This document shows, one piece after another, positions 6,491 through 14,287 of a DNA stretch of 14,287 nucleotides. The DNA comes from Brevundimonas sp. UBA4609 (GTDB taxonomy: Bacteria > Pseudomonadota > Alphaproteobacteria > Caulobacterales > Caulobacteraceae). Position numbers and translations under genes: made by a program. The stretch is from positions 1 to 14,287 of the forward strand of contig DGIZ01000247.1 in NCBI GenBank assembly GCA_002386585.1. Reading direction: 5' to 3'. Positions within the stretch are counted from its first letter, which is position 1. Every line of letters starts with the position of its first letter. Under the pieces are notes generated by a model. That model was not told the DNA's origin and searched no databases. It saw only the letters and a program-made list of their open reading frames with translations.

Positions 6491-6519
6491 TCGTGGCTGC
6501 CCAATCCGGACAGCCACGA
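6491..6519 (+). promoter_or_regulatory. Inverted repeat/hairpin in the leader of the TonB receptor gene
   Basis: TCGTGGCTG (6491-6499) and CAGCCACGA (6511-6519) are perfect 9-bp complements around an 11-nt loop. No T-run follows, so it is not a simple terminator. It ends 63 nt before the GTG start. It may be an RNA hairpin in the leader or a dimer-binding operator, whose half-sites would be 20 bp apart, two helical turns. Its function is inferred only from symmetry and position. Confidence 0.5.
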
Positions 6520-6570
6520 GTGTGGGAGGGGCTGAATTCGGCAGAGTCGTGTTCGGATCTTCTCTTATTT

Positions 6571-6577
6571 GGAGGTG
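6571..6577 (+). promoter_or_regulatory. Ribosome binding site fixing the GTG start of the TonB receptor
   Basis: GGAGGTG lies 5 nt before GTG at 6583. The upstream in-frame ATG at 6454 would place 43 extra residues before the signal peptide and would translate the hairpin, so it is rejected. Confidence 0.78.
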
Positions 6578-6582
6578 TTAAA

Positions 6583-9558
6583 GTGCGATTTTCAGTAAAT
6601 CGTAAGCGTCTGCTTTCCACGACCATGATCGCCGGCGCAGCCGTTATGGGCTTGGCCTTGCCGGCGGCGGCTCAGGAAGCCGATCAGGTCAGCCAAGTTA
6701 GCGATATCGTCGTCACCGGGTCGCGTATCGCTCGTCAGGACTACAAGTCGAGCAGCCCCATCGTGACCGTCAGCGCGGAAGATTTCCAAGCGACCGGCGC
6801 CGTCACGATCGACTCGCTGATGAACGACATGCCGCAGTTCACGCCGTCGGTTTCGTCGACCTCGAATAACCCGTCGAACGGTGGTCAGGCCAACCTGGAC
6901 CTGCGCAGCTTGGGCTCCAAGCGTACCCTGGTGCTGATGAACGGCCGTCGTCTGGTGCCGTCGAACTCGGACGGTTCGGTTGACGTCAACCTGATCCCGA
7001 CGGCTCTGATCAAATCGGTCGAAACCATCTCTGGCGGCGCTTCGGCTGCTTACGGTTCGGACGCCGTCGCCGGCGTGGCCAACTTCATCATCAACGATAA
7101 CTTCGAAGGCGTGCAGATCGACGCGCAATACGGTCAAACGGATCGTAGCGACGGCGAAACGGAAAGCTACTCCCTGACCATCGGCGGCAACTTCGCCGAC
7201 GACAAGGGTAATGCGGTCATCTCGATCAACCGTTCGACGCGTTCGATGATCTTTAATGGCGCGCGCGAGTTCGCCGCTATCTCCGGCGGTTCGGGGACCA
7301 CCCCGCTGGGCTCGACCACGTTTGACGCCAACAACCTGCCGAGCGACGCCCTCTTCAAGCAGTACTTCAACAGCCAGGACGCTAAGAACACGGGCGCCAT
7401 TGGCTACAATGCCGATGGAACCCTGTTTGCGCACCAGGGCGCCTTGGGCTTCAAGAGCCCAGGCGGTATCGAGTACGATGGTTTCCACGTCCCAGGTTCG
7501 AACTATGTGTTCAACACTGGCGCGTTGAACTACCTGCAGCTCCCGCTGGAACGCTGGAACGTTTATTCGAGCGCGCGCTACAAGGTGAATGACAACGCCG
7601 AATTCTACGGCAATGCCCTCTTCAACCAGTACGTTGCGGATCAGGAACTGGCTGCCACGCCGGCCTCAAGCGCTACCGGCTTCCGCGTGCCGTCAACCAA
7701 CCCGTTCATCGGGGCCGACTTGCGCGCCCTGTTGGACTCGCGCGCCAACCCCAACTCCTCGTTCCAGCTGAGCAAGCGCTTCACGGATCTGGGCGGCCGC
7801 CACGCCAGCTACGACTACAACGTCTACCAAATCACGGGCGGTATCCGTGGTCAGGTGCCGCAAAGCTCCTGGACTTATGACGTCTACGCATCGTTCGGCC
7901 GCGTCAGCGCCAACGAAACGCAGACGGGCAACGTGTCGCGTTCGTCCGTGCAGACGCTGCTGGATGATCCGTGGGGCGGCGCCGGCGATGGCGTAGATGA
8001 AGGGACGATGCTGTGCGAGGGCGGTTTCAACCCCTTCGGTCTGGCGCCGATCTCGGCTAGCTGCCTCAACTACATCGGCCGTACGTCGCGCACGGCGACC
8101 ACCGTCGAGCAGAATGTTGTTGAAGGCACCCTGCAGGGTAAGGCGTTCGACCTGCCGGCCGGTGAAGTCCGCGTCGCCATGGGTGTTCAGTACCGCGAGA
8201 ACAGCTACCGCTTCGACTCGGATCCTTCGCTCGAGAAGATGAATCCGAAGTTGCCGCACCTTGGTGCTGACGGCCTGCCGGATGGCGGTGAAATCGGCGG
8301 CGTTGAAATCGCCGGCTTTAACCCGTCGCCGTCGGTGAACGGCAGCGTCAACTCGATCGATCTGTTCGGCGAAGCCCTGGTTCCGCTGCTCTCGAACCTG
8401 CCGTTCATCCAGCAACTGGATATGACGCTGGGCTACCGCTACTCGGACTACAGCTCGATCGGCGGTACTCAAGCCTACCGTGCTGACCTGGACTGGACCA
8501 TCATTGACGGTCTGCGTCTGCGCGGCGGCTACAACCGCGCCGTTCGTGCGCCGTCGGTCGGCGAACTCTACTCGCCGCTGGGCGTCAACTACATGGCTAT
8601 CGGTCAAGCGAACGCGTCGGCCGCCGGCGGCGACCCGTGCGACAGCACTGGCTTCTACATGAACGGCCCGAACGCCGCTCAGGTGAAGCAACTGTGTATC
8701 GCTCAGGGCGTCGCCAATCCCGACAACTTCATCTACACCGACAACCAGGTTGCTGGATGGGATGGCGGCAACCCGAACCTGTCGGAAGAAACCGCCGACA
8801 CCTGGTCGTTCGGCGTGGTCTACCAGCCGCGCTTCGAGTCGGCGCTGTTCTCGAACATGTCGTTCGCGATCGATTATTATAACATCGAAATTGAAGACGT
8901 GATCTCCAGCATCTCGGCTGCCGACATGCTGAAGGGCTGCTTCAACGGCGCGGGTGAGAACCCGACCTACGACCCGAACAACACCTACTGCCAGCTGTTC
9001 AAGCGTAACCCGCTGAGCGGCGCCATCTTCGACGCCACCTCCAACCTGGAGAATCTGGGCGTTCTGAAGACGGCCGGCGTCGACGCCCAGTTCGACTGGC
9101 GCTTCGACCTGGTGGACCTGGGCGCTCCGGATTGGGGCACGCTGAACTTCAACGCCGTGGTCAGCTGGCTGGCCGAGCGTGAAGACAGCGTCGTCGCCGG
9201 CGGTGCGTTCACGGACCGCAAGGGCACCATCTCGGACGACTTCGGCAACACCTTCCCCGAGTGGAAGTCGCTGGCGTCGGTCGATTGGGCCAAGGGGCCG
9301 TTCTCGGCCACGGCGCGCTGGCGTCGTGTGGGCGAGATGACCATCTACGGTTCGGACGAGAAGCTGGATGCGACTCACTACTTCGACCTGATGGGCAGCT
9401 GGGCCATCAACGACACGGTCTCGCTGCGTGCTGGCGTGAACAACGTCGGCGATCAGCAGCCGCGCACCTGGAACCCCGGCGTGCAGGCGAACACCGATCC
9501 GTCGACCTACGACGTGCTCGGCCGCCGCTACTTTGTCGGTCTGACCGCTCGCTTCTAA
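6583..9558 (+). CDS. TonB-dependent outer-membrane receptor
   Basis: A 991-residue outer-membrane beta-barrel that imports a ligand using energy from TonB-ExbBD. Starting at GTG, the signal peptide is basic (VNRKRLL), hydrophobic, and ends in ALPAAA (about 30). A TonB-box-like DIVVTGSRI (41-49) follows, then the plug domain (about 55-175) with DLRSLGSKRTLVLMNGRR and ISGGASAAYGSDAVAGVANFI. The rest is a long aromatic-rich barrel with RGGYNRAVRAPSVGELYSP and a C-terminal strand ending in Phe (YFVGLTARF). Paired cysteines in putative extracellular loops (for example around CEGGFN/SCLNY, DPCDS/LCIAQG and GCFNG/YCQLF) may form disulfides. Length is at the large end of the family, typical of receptors for siderophores, peptides or saccharides in Caulobacterales/Sphingomonadales. 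No FecA-type signalling domain precedes the TonB box. The ligand is unknown; its neighbours do not settle it. Confidence 0.95.
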   Translation: MRFSVNRKRLLSTTMIAGAAVMGLALPAAAQEADQVSQVSDIVVTGSRIARQDYKSSSPIVTVSAEDFQATGAVTIDSLMNDMPQFTPSVSSTSNNPSNGGQANLDLRSLGSKRTLVLMNGRRLVPSNSDGSVDVNLIPTALIKSVETISGGASAAYGSDAVAGVANFIINDNFEGVQIDAQYGQTDRSDGETESYSLTIGGNFADDKGNAVISINRSTRSMIFNGAREFAAISGGSGTTPLGSTTFDANNLPSDALFKQYFNSQDAKNTGAIGYNADGTLFAHQGALGFKSPGGIEYDGFHVPGSNYVFNTGALNYLQLPLERWNVYSSARYKVNDNAEFYGNALFNQYVADQELAATPASSATGFRVPSTNPFIGADLRALLDSRANPNSSFQLSKRFTDLGGRHASYDYNVYQITGGIRGQVPQSSWTYDVYASFGRVSANETQTGNVSRSSVQTLLDDPWGGAGDGVDEGTMLCEGGFNPFGLAPISASCLNYIGRTSRTATTVEQNVVEGTLQGKAFDLPAGEVRVAMGVQYRENSYRFDSDPSLEKMNPKLPHLGADGLPDGGEIGGVEIAGFNPSPSVNGSVNSIDLFGEALVPLLSNLPFIQQLDMTLGYRYSDYSSIGGTQAYRADLDWTIIDGLRLRGGYNRAVRAPSVGELYSPLGVNYMAIGQANASAAGGDPCDSTGFYMNGPNAAQVKQLCIAQGVANPDNFIYTDNQVAGWDGGNPNLSEETADTWSFGVVYQPRFESALFSNMSFAIDYYNIEIEDVISSISAADMLKGCFNGAGENPTYDPNNTYCQLFKRNPLSGAIFDATSNLENLGVLKTAGVDAQFDWRFDLVDLGAPDWGTLNFNAVVSWLAEREDSVVAGGAFTDRKGTISDDFGNTFPEWKSLASVDWAKGPFSATARWRRVGEMTIYGSDEKLDATHYFDLMGSWAINDTVSLRAGVNNVGDQQPRTWNPGVQANTDPSTYDVLGRRYFVGLTARF

Positions 9559-9578
9559 GCCAAGCGGCGTGAATGAGG

Positions 9579-9612
9579 TGGGCGGCGAATCCTAGGTTCG
9601 CCGCCCATTTTT
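9579..9612 (+). terminator. Intrinsic terminator of the TonB receptor gene
   Basis: A perfect 11-bp stem, TGGGCGGCGAA pairing with TTCGCCGCCCA, encloses a 7-nt loop (TCCTAGG) and is followed at once by TTTTT. It lies 20 nt after the receptor stop codon. This is a textbook Rho-independent terminator. Confidence 0.92.
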
Positions 9613-10063
9613 CGTCGTGCGCTCATCCAATGCCCTGAACTTGCTGCGCCGACAGCGAGTTGATCTCGATGCGGCCGCGATGTCCGCTCGGCTAGGGCGA
9701 CTGTACGTTCAATTCGGAAGCAGCGCCGCTGCTGCCTTAATGTGATCGCTCGTAGGCGACGGGAAGCCCATTTGCTCGAATCCACCCCATCGTGGAGCGG
9801 TCAAAGCCGTCCGAACTGAATGGGAAGGTCGAAAGTGCGTCTGAAAGAACAGCAGGGATTACGGGCGCTGGCGCTCGGTCCCGCAGGCTGTGCGGGATAA
9901 ATGGCGGAGAGGGGGTCTGCGGAAAGGCCTTTTCAGGCCGTTTCAGAACTTACCATTATGGCCCGCAAACCCAGTCATAGCGGGAATTCCCTAGCTTCAG
10001 ACTGTTTCATCACGTATCACTCAAGTGCATTCTTGTAGGTGGGTGTATAGGCGGGTGTGAAAG
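9613..10063. other. Gene-poor stretch before the integrase, with hairpins and a tRNA-Ser-like end
   Basis: About 450 bp without a convincing gene; a 62-codon frame at 9792-9980 and a 76-codon frame on the other strand have no recognisable features. It holds small dyads: AGCAGC-GCC-GCTGCT (about 9719-9733) and TCCCGCA-GGCTG-TGCGGGA (9879-9897, perfect 7-bp stem). Just after the second, the minus strand reads CCCCCTCTCCGCCA (9902-9915), which resembles the 3' end of a tRNA-Ser, a common integration target. The rest of a tRNA is absent, so this is at most a fragment of an attachment site. A CCCGC/GCGGG pair and short repeats lie nearer the integrase. The region probably contains the integrase promoter and its recombination site, but no exact boundary can be drawn. 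Confidence 0.45.
10036..10059 (+). repeat. Direct repeat just before the integrase, possible arm-type site
   Basis: TAGGTGGGTGTA (10036-10047) is followed directly by TAGGCGGGTGTG (10048-10059), 10 of 12 identical. GGTGGGTGT-like direct repeats just upstream of the start are, as I recall, often seen with DUF4102-type integrases, where they may be arm-binding sites of the recombinase. The second copy runs to 4 nt before the ATG, so integrase binding could also repress its own gene. Confidence 0.45.
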
Positions 10064-11269
10064 ATGCCCCGAAAGGCAGATGAGCTTGGCCCTCTAGCGG
10101 TGTCCCGGTTGCGTGAACCGGGGTTGCATGTCGTGGGCGGTGTCGCCGGACTAGGATTGCAGGTTCTCCCATCCGGCGGACGGACGTGGATACTTCGGGC
10201 GACGGTCGGATCGAAGCGTCGTGAAATGGGTCTCGGGGGCTATCCGGATGTGACCCTCGCCAAGGCCCGGGAGGCGGCTCGCGGAGCGCGCGACCAGATT
10301 CGCCGAGGCATTGATCCGATTGAGGCCGCTCGGGTCGCCCGACATAGTCTGAAGGCCTCCACCGCGGCGACCATCACCTTTCGGGCGGCGGCTGAAGCCT
10401 ACATGGCCGCACATGAGGCGAGCTGGAAGAACCCCAAGCATCGGGCTCAATGGGCGGCCACGTTGGAAAGCTACGCCTATGGCGTCATTGGGGATCTCGG
10501 AGTCGACGAGATCACCCTCCCGCACATTCTTCAGATCCTCGAGCCCATCTGGACGAGCAAGACCGAGACCGCCAGTCGGCTGCGGGGCCGTCTGGAAATG
10601 GTGCTCGATTGGGCGACGGCGCGCGAGTATCGGGCCGGCCTCAATCCGGCGCGCTGGCGCGGTCATCTCGACAAGTTGCTGGCAAAGCCCTCCAAGGTCG
10701 CGAAAGTCACGCATCACAAGGCGCTTCCAATCGACGACATGCCCGGCTTCATGATCAGGTTGAGCGGCGTTTCAGGAGCGGGGGCCCGCGCCCTTGAGTT
10801 CGCGATCCTGACCGCCGCGCGCTCAGGGGAGGTGCGCGGGGCGACTTGGGACGAGATTGATCTCGACGCTGGCCTGTGGGTGGTGGCCGCAGAGCGCATG
10901 AAGGCGGGCAGGGAGCATCGCGTGCCGCTTTCCGCCGCCGCCCTGTCGCTTTTGAGGAAGGCGCCGGGCGCTGCGGGACAAGATCCGGTCTTTTCGGCCG
11001 TTCAAGGGGGGCCGCTTTCAGACATGACGGTGTCGGCTGTCCTCAGGCGTATGAAGGTCAACGCCGTGCCGCATGGTTTCCGATCCACATTTCGAGACTG
11101 GGTTTCCGAGCGCACGTCGCATCCTCATGAGGCGGCCGAGATGGCCCTGGCGCACACGGTCGGCAACAAGGTTGAAGCCGCCTACCGACGTGGCGACATG
11201 GTGGCGAAGCGGCTTCGTCTGATGGAGGACTGGGCGACGTTCTGCGGTCGAGCGAAGGACACGGTTTGA
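10064..11269 (+). CDS. int: Tyrosine-type site-specific integrase (DUF4102/P4 family)
   Basis: A complete 401-residue recombinase that inserts and excises an element by cutting and rejoining DNA through a covalent tyrosine link. The N-terminal arm-binding domain (about 1-95) shows the DUF4102 pattern: GLGLQVLPSGGRTWILRA, KRREMGLGGYPDVTLAKAR and GIDPI. A core-binding helical domain (about 104-200) and the catalytic domain follow. Catalytic residues are all present: Arg253 (TAARSGEVRGATW), Lys280 (ERMKAGREH), His337 and Arg340 (PHGFRSTFRDW), His364 (LAHTVGN) and nucleophile Tyr374 (AAYRRGD). Nothing is truncated, so it could be active. No strong Shine-Dalgarno precedes the ATG. Members usually sit beside a tRNA gene; none is intact here. 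Downstream lies only one small gene before older-looking sequence, so the element is either tiny, decayed, or its other end is outside this window. Confidence 0.95.
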   Translation: MPRKADELGPLAVSRLREPGLHVVGGVAGLGLQVLPSGGRTWILRATVGSKRREMGLGGYPDVTLAKAREAARGARDQIRRGIDPIEAARVARHSLKASTAATITFRAAAEAYMAAHEASWKNPKHRAQWAATLESYAYGVIGDLGVDEITLPHILQILEPIWTSKTETASRLRGRLEMVLDWATAREYRAGLNPARWRGHLDKLLAKPSKVAKVTHHKALPIDDMPGFMIRLSGVSGAGARALEFAILTAARSGEVRGATWDEIDLDAGLWVVAAERMKAGREHRVPLSAAALSLLRKAPGAAGQDPVFSAVQGGPLSDMTVSAVLRRMKVNAVPHGFRSTFRDWVSERTSHPHEAAEMALAHTVGNKVEAAYRRGDMVAKRLRLMEDWATFCGRAKDTV

Positions 11270-11485
11270 GGCGCTGTTCTGAGGTTTAAACCGGATGTCG
11301 GCTGGCGACTGAATCGGGAACCTCATGCCTGGCTGAAGGGTTCTATCCGGTCATCGTACTTCGGTCGGGGGCTGCGGCCCGGCCTTTCCCGTCCATTGCC
11401 CCCCTTTGCGGCGGAAGTCGTCGGGTCGCTTTCAAATCAGGTCTGCGCCGAAGATTGCAGAGCCGAATCTTTCCTTTGGTGACGA

Positions 11486-11511
11486 CCGCCGCTAGTGGGG
11501 CGGCTTGTTTT
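11486..11511 (+). terminator. Weak hairpin with T-rich tail before the DUF7662-like gene
   Basis: CCGCC (11486-11490) can pair with GGCGG (11499-11503), or alternatively GCCGC with GCGGC, followed by CTTGTTTT. The stem is only 5 bp and the T-run is broken. It lies over 200 bp after the integrase stop and could end the integrase transcript, but support is modest. Confidence 0.3.
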
Positions 11512-11559
11512 CGATAGGCGGTTCTCTCCGCGCTGAAAGAGATGGGACCAGGCCCGCGC

Positions 11560-11841
11560 ATGGCGAAGTATGAGCCGCTCGTTCGATATCTTCGTCGTCA
11601 GAAGACCTCCGAGGTGGAGCTGAGCTTTCGCGACATCGAGAGGATTGTCGGCTTTTTGCCGAAGGCTTCGACCGACCTCCTGTGGTGGCGCGCCGAAGAC
11701 GCCGCTTCGGCTCAGCCGCAGCAGCGTGCGTTTGCCCAGGCAGGGTTTACGCCCAAGCCGGAATTGCGCGCCGAGCGTGTCCGCTTCATTCGCTCGGCGT
11801 CCCTCCTGAAGACGCCGGGGCACGGCGTGCCGTCGGACTGA
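11560..11841 (+). CDS. Small protein of a DUF7662-like family, function unknown
   Basis: A 93-residue basic protein. It begins MAKYEPLVRYLRRQ, then VELSFRDIERIVGFLPKAS, LLWWRAE, QQRAFAQAGF and ERVRFIRSA. This order (M-x-K-Y-x-PL at the start, L-x-F-x-x-I-E in the middle, WW, a Q-x-RA-x-x-x-AG segment and V-x-F at the end) matches small uncharacterised proteins that I recall as DUF7662, often found on mobile DNA. The family starts at MAKY, so I choose ATG 11560 rather than the ATG six codons upstream; neither has a good Shine-Dalgarno. The C-terminal 15 or so residues (LLKTPGHGVPSD) go beyond the family pattern. It is the only plausible cargo gene after the integrase. No function is known to me; the pattern gives no catalytic motif. 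Confidence 0.62.
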   Translation: MAKYEPLVRYLRRQKTSEVELSFRDIERIVGFLPKASTDLLWWRAEDAASAQPQQRAFAQAGFTPKPELRAERVRFIRSASLLKTPGHGVPSD

Positions 11842-11945
11842 TCCGGCTGGGTGGCGGGGTTGGGATGCGCCCTTTCAGGCTGGTCTGGCGGCCGCCGTCG
11901 AGTTTTCAGTTCGCGAGGGCGCTCGCCCCGCCCCGCCTCGCCGTC

Positions 11946-11963
11946 AGCCATGTAAGCCATGTA
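11946..11963. repeat. Tandem 9-bp direct repeat
   Basis: AGCCATGTA occurs twice in a row. It lies in the stretch just after the DUF411-like fragment and would be read there as YMAYMA. It looks like a local slippage product. Confidence 0.6.
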
Positions 11964-11981
11964 GCCGGGAGCGCGGGAAGA

Positions 11982-12065
11982 CCAGTGGGCGGTGAAGCCT
12001 GCCTCGCGCATGTGCGCGATCCATCCGTCGAAGCAGGCGCAGCTCGGGGTCTTGAAAACAGTCAA
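11982..12065 (-). pseudogene. Remnant of a DUF411-like metal-binding protein
   Basis: On the minus strand a TTG-started frame reads TVFKTPSCACFDGWIAHM then REAGFTAHW. This matches the opening of DUF411 proteins, which have V-x-K-x-P-x-CGCC-x-x-W-x-x-H-(L/M)-x-x-AGF and are found with copper or other metal resistance genes. Here the CGCC cluster is CACF, losing one cysteine. After about 28 residues the similarity stops and the frame continues as Arg/Pro-rich sequence (to 11712) that overlaps the DUF7662-like gene antisense. A full DUF411 protein is about 140-150 residues, so this is a broken copy. No Shine-Dalgarno is seen before the TTG. The call rests on one short but patterned stretch. Confidence 0.42.
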
Positions 12066-12069
12066 ATTA

Positions 12070-12126
12070 CGAGCGCGCGGCGTTTGCGCGCCGCCGCCGT
12101 CTACGCACCAGGATTTGAAGCTTGGT
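12070..12126 (-). terminator. Possible weak hairpin after the iron transporter operon
   Basis: Downstream of the ATPase stop, the minus strand has GCGGCG-CGCAAA-CGCCGC, then a mixed TAATTTG tract rather than a T-run. It may slow polymerase but is not a strong intrinsic terminator. Confidence 0.25.
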
Positions 12127-13157
<1,031 letters not shown>

Positions 13158-13161
<4 letters not shown>

Positions 13162-14287
13162 CGTGGGGCTCCGGGATGGGAGGCGGCGATCTTGCGCGTC
13201 AGCCAGATCACGCCGGGCAGGGCCAGGGCTATGATCATCAGCGAAGGCCAGCCTGCCTGCGGCAACCGTTCGTCATTGGCGTAGTTGGAGGCCAGCACCG
13301 CCAGGGTGTCGAAGTCGAACGGGCGCAGGATCAGGGTGGCGGGCAGTTCCTTCAGCACGTCGATGAAGACGATCAGGCCGGCGGTCAGCAGGGCGCCGCG
13401 CGCGATGGGCAACTGGATGGCCAGAGCGGCGCCGGTCTCGCTGCGGCCGAGGCTGCGGGCGGCCCCGATCATGGCGGGGGTGACCTTGGAGAAACCGGCC
13501 TCGATGGGCTCCAGCGCCGCCGCCATCAGACGCGCGGCATAGGCGTAGGTGAGCAGGGCCACGCCGACGCCGACGCCGGAGGTCGCGCCAGGCGACAGTC
13601 GCCACAGCACGGCGGCCGGGGCCAGAAGGCCGATGGCCATGACGGCGCCGGGCGTGGCGTACCCCAGGCTGGCGATACGCGCGGTGACCGGCAGGCGCGC
13701 GGCGCCCAGCGCCAGAAGCGTCGCCAGGATCACCGTGGCTCCGGCCCCAAGTCCGCCCATGACCAGGCTGCGTCCTCCCGCTGAAAGCAGCCGCGACCAG
13801 TCGGGCGTGATTTCAAGCGACCGCATCAGCAGGAAGCCGACCGGCAGGATGAGGGCCAGGGTCAGCAATGTCAGGCAGAAGCCTGTGGCGGCGACGGCGC
13901 GCCAGCCGGTCAGGGCCTCTGACTGCAACGGGCGATAGCGGGCGTGGCTGCTCTCAAAGCTGCGTCCCTTGCGGCCCCAACGCTCCAGCCAGAGCAGGAC
14001 GGCCGCCGTCGCCAGAAGGGGCAGGGCGAAGCGCGCGGCCGAGGCCGGCGAGCCATAGACCGACCACGCACGCACCACGCCGGTGGTCAGGGTCTGGACG
14101 CTGAGGAATTGCACCGCGCCATAGTCGGCCAGGGTCTCCATGACGGCGAGGGCCATGCCGGCGGCCAACGCAGGCCGGGCCAGGGGCAGGGCGACCTGGA
14201 CGAAGGCCTGCCAGGCCGAACAGCCCAGGGTGCGCGCGGCTTCCAGCGGATGAACCGACTGGTTCAGGAAGGCGGCGCGCATGGCCA
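13158..14287 (-). CDS. fbpB: Ferric-iron-type ABC transporter permease, 5' end outside window
   Basis: The C-terminal 375 or so residues of a fused two-domain inner-membrane permease (whole length usually above 500). The frame is open at the right edge; the ATG at 14280-14282 is internal, since the sequence there (RAAFLNQSVHPLEAARTLG) is already the first ATPase-coupling EAA loop. DYGAVQFLSVQTLTTGVVRAW follows, typical of FbpB-type proteins. The second half has several hydrophobic spans (about 131-155, 172-195, 203-226, 236-256, 298-312 and 346-362 counted from that ATG), a second EAA loop (AARSLGRSETGAALAIQLPI, 274-293) and the iron-permease hallmark KELPATLILRPFDFDTLAV. It passes Fe3+ delivered by a periplasmic binding protein, which is not in the window and may lie upstream to the right. 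It is coupled to the ATPase gene by an ATGA overlap. Confidence 0.93.

Noticed and set aside
7693..9378. Minus-strand frame of 561 codons inside the TonB receptor gene
   Set aside because: Val/Arg/Asp-rich shadow caused by codon bias of the receptor; no domain, start signal or neighbour supports it.
9715..9795. Possible tRNA suggested by CTCGAATCCACCCCA
   Set aside because: The D-arm, anticodon arm and acceptor stem cannot be formed in the preceding 70 bases, so no tRNA is called.
9792..9980. 62-codon frame before the integrase
   Set aside because: No ribosome binding site, no family pattern and a composition like random translation. It spans the hairpin and the tRNA-Ser-like fragment.

Overview
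The window is GC-rich DNA with strong G/C bias at third codon positions. It carries a large TonB-dependent receptor with the N-terminal layout typical of Caulobacterales/Sphingomonadales, short or absent leaders in front of some genes, and a CzcC-type efflux gene preceded by a small His-rich secreted protein. Together these suggest an alphaproteobacterium, most likely Caulobacterales (Brevundimonas/Caulobacter-like). This is inferred from protein style, not from a search.

Layout, left to right. (1) 1-741, minus strand: the start of a heavy-metal efflux operon, a CzcI-like small periplasmic protein followed by a CzcC/TolC-type outer-membrane factor cut by the window edge. (2) 931-3356, plus strand: an M24 (Xaa-Pro type) metallopeptidase translationally coupled (ATGA overlap) to a DadA-like FAD amino-acid oxidoreductase, probably one intracellular peptide/amino-acid catabolic unit. 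(3) 3353-4906, minus strand: an exported type-B carboxylesterase whose stop codon interlocks with that of the oxidoreductase. (4) 5037-5789, plus strand: a classical SDR dehydrogenase. (5) 5826-6326, minus strand: a small secreted protein of unknown function. (6) 6583-9558, plus strand: a TonB-dependent receptor with a structured leader and a strong intrinsic terminator. (7) 9613-12126: an accessory patch with a complete DUF4102/P4-type tyrosine integrase, direct repeats in front of it, a small DUF7662-like gene and a DUF411-like remnant. (8) 12127-14287, minus strand: a ferric-iron-type ABC importer, permease (cut by the right edge) and ATPase overlapping by ATGA.

How they work together. The receptor brings a scarce ligand across the outer membrane. 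The esterase, peptidase, FAD oxidoreductase and SDR could process an organic nutrient, but no shared substrate can be proven from sequence. The ABC importer probably moves ferric iron from periplasm to cytoplasm; its binding protein is not in the window. The Czc-type genes export divalent metals. The integrase patch lies between the receptor and the iron importer and looks like a small or decayed integrated element. I found no CRISPR array, rRNA or complete tRNA, and nothing that I can confidently call a new system. The best leads are the integrase patch, the dyad plus leaderless start before the peptidase operon, and the hairpin in the receptor leader.
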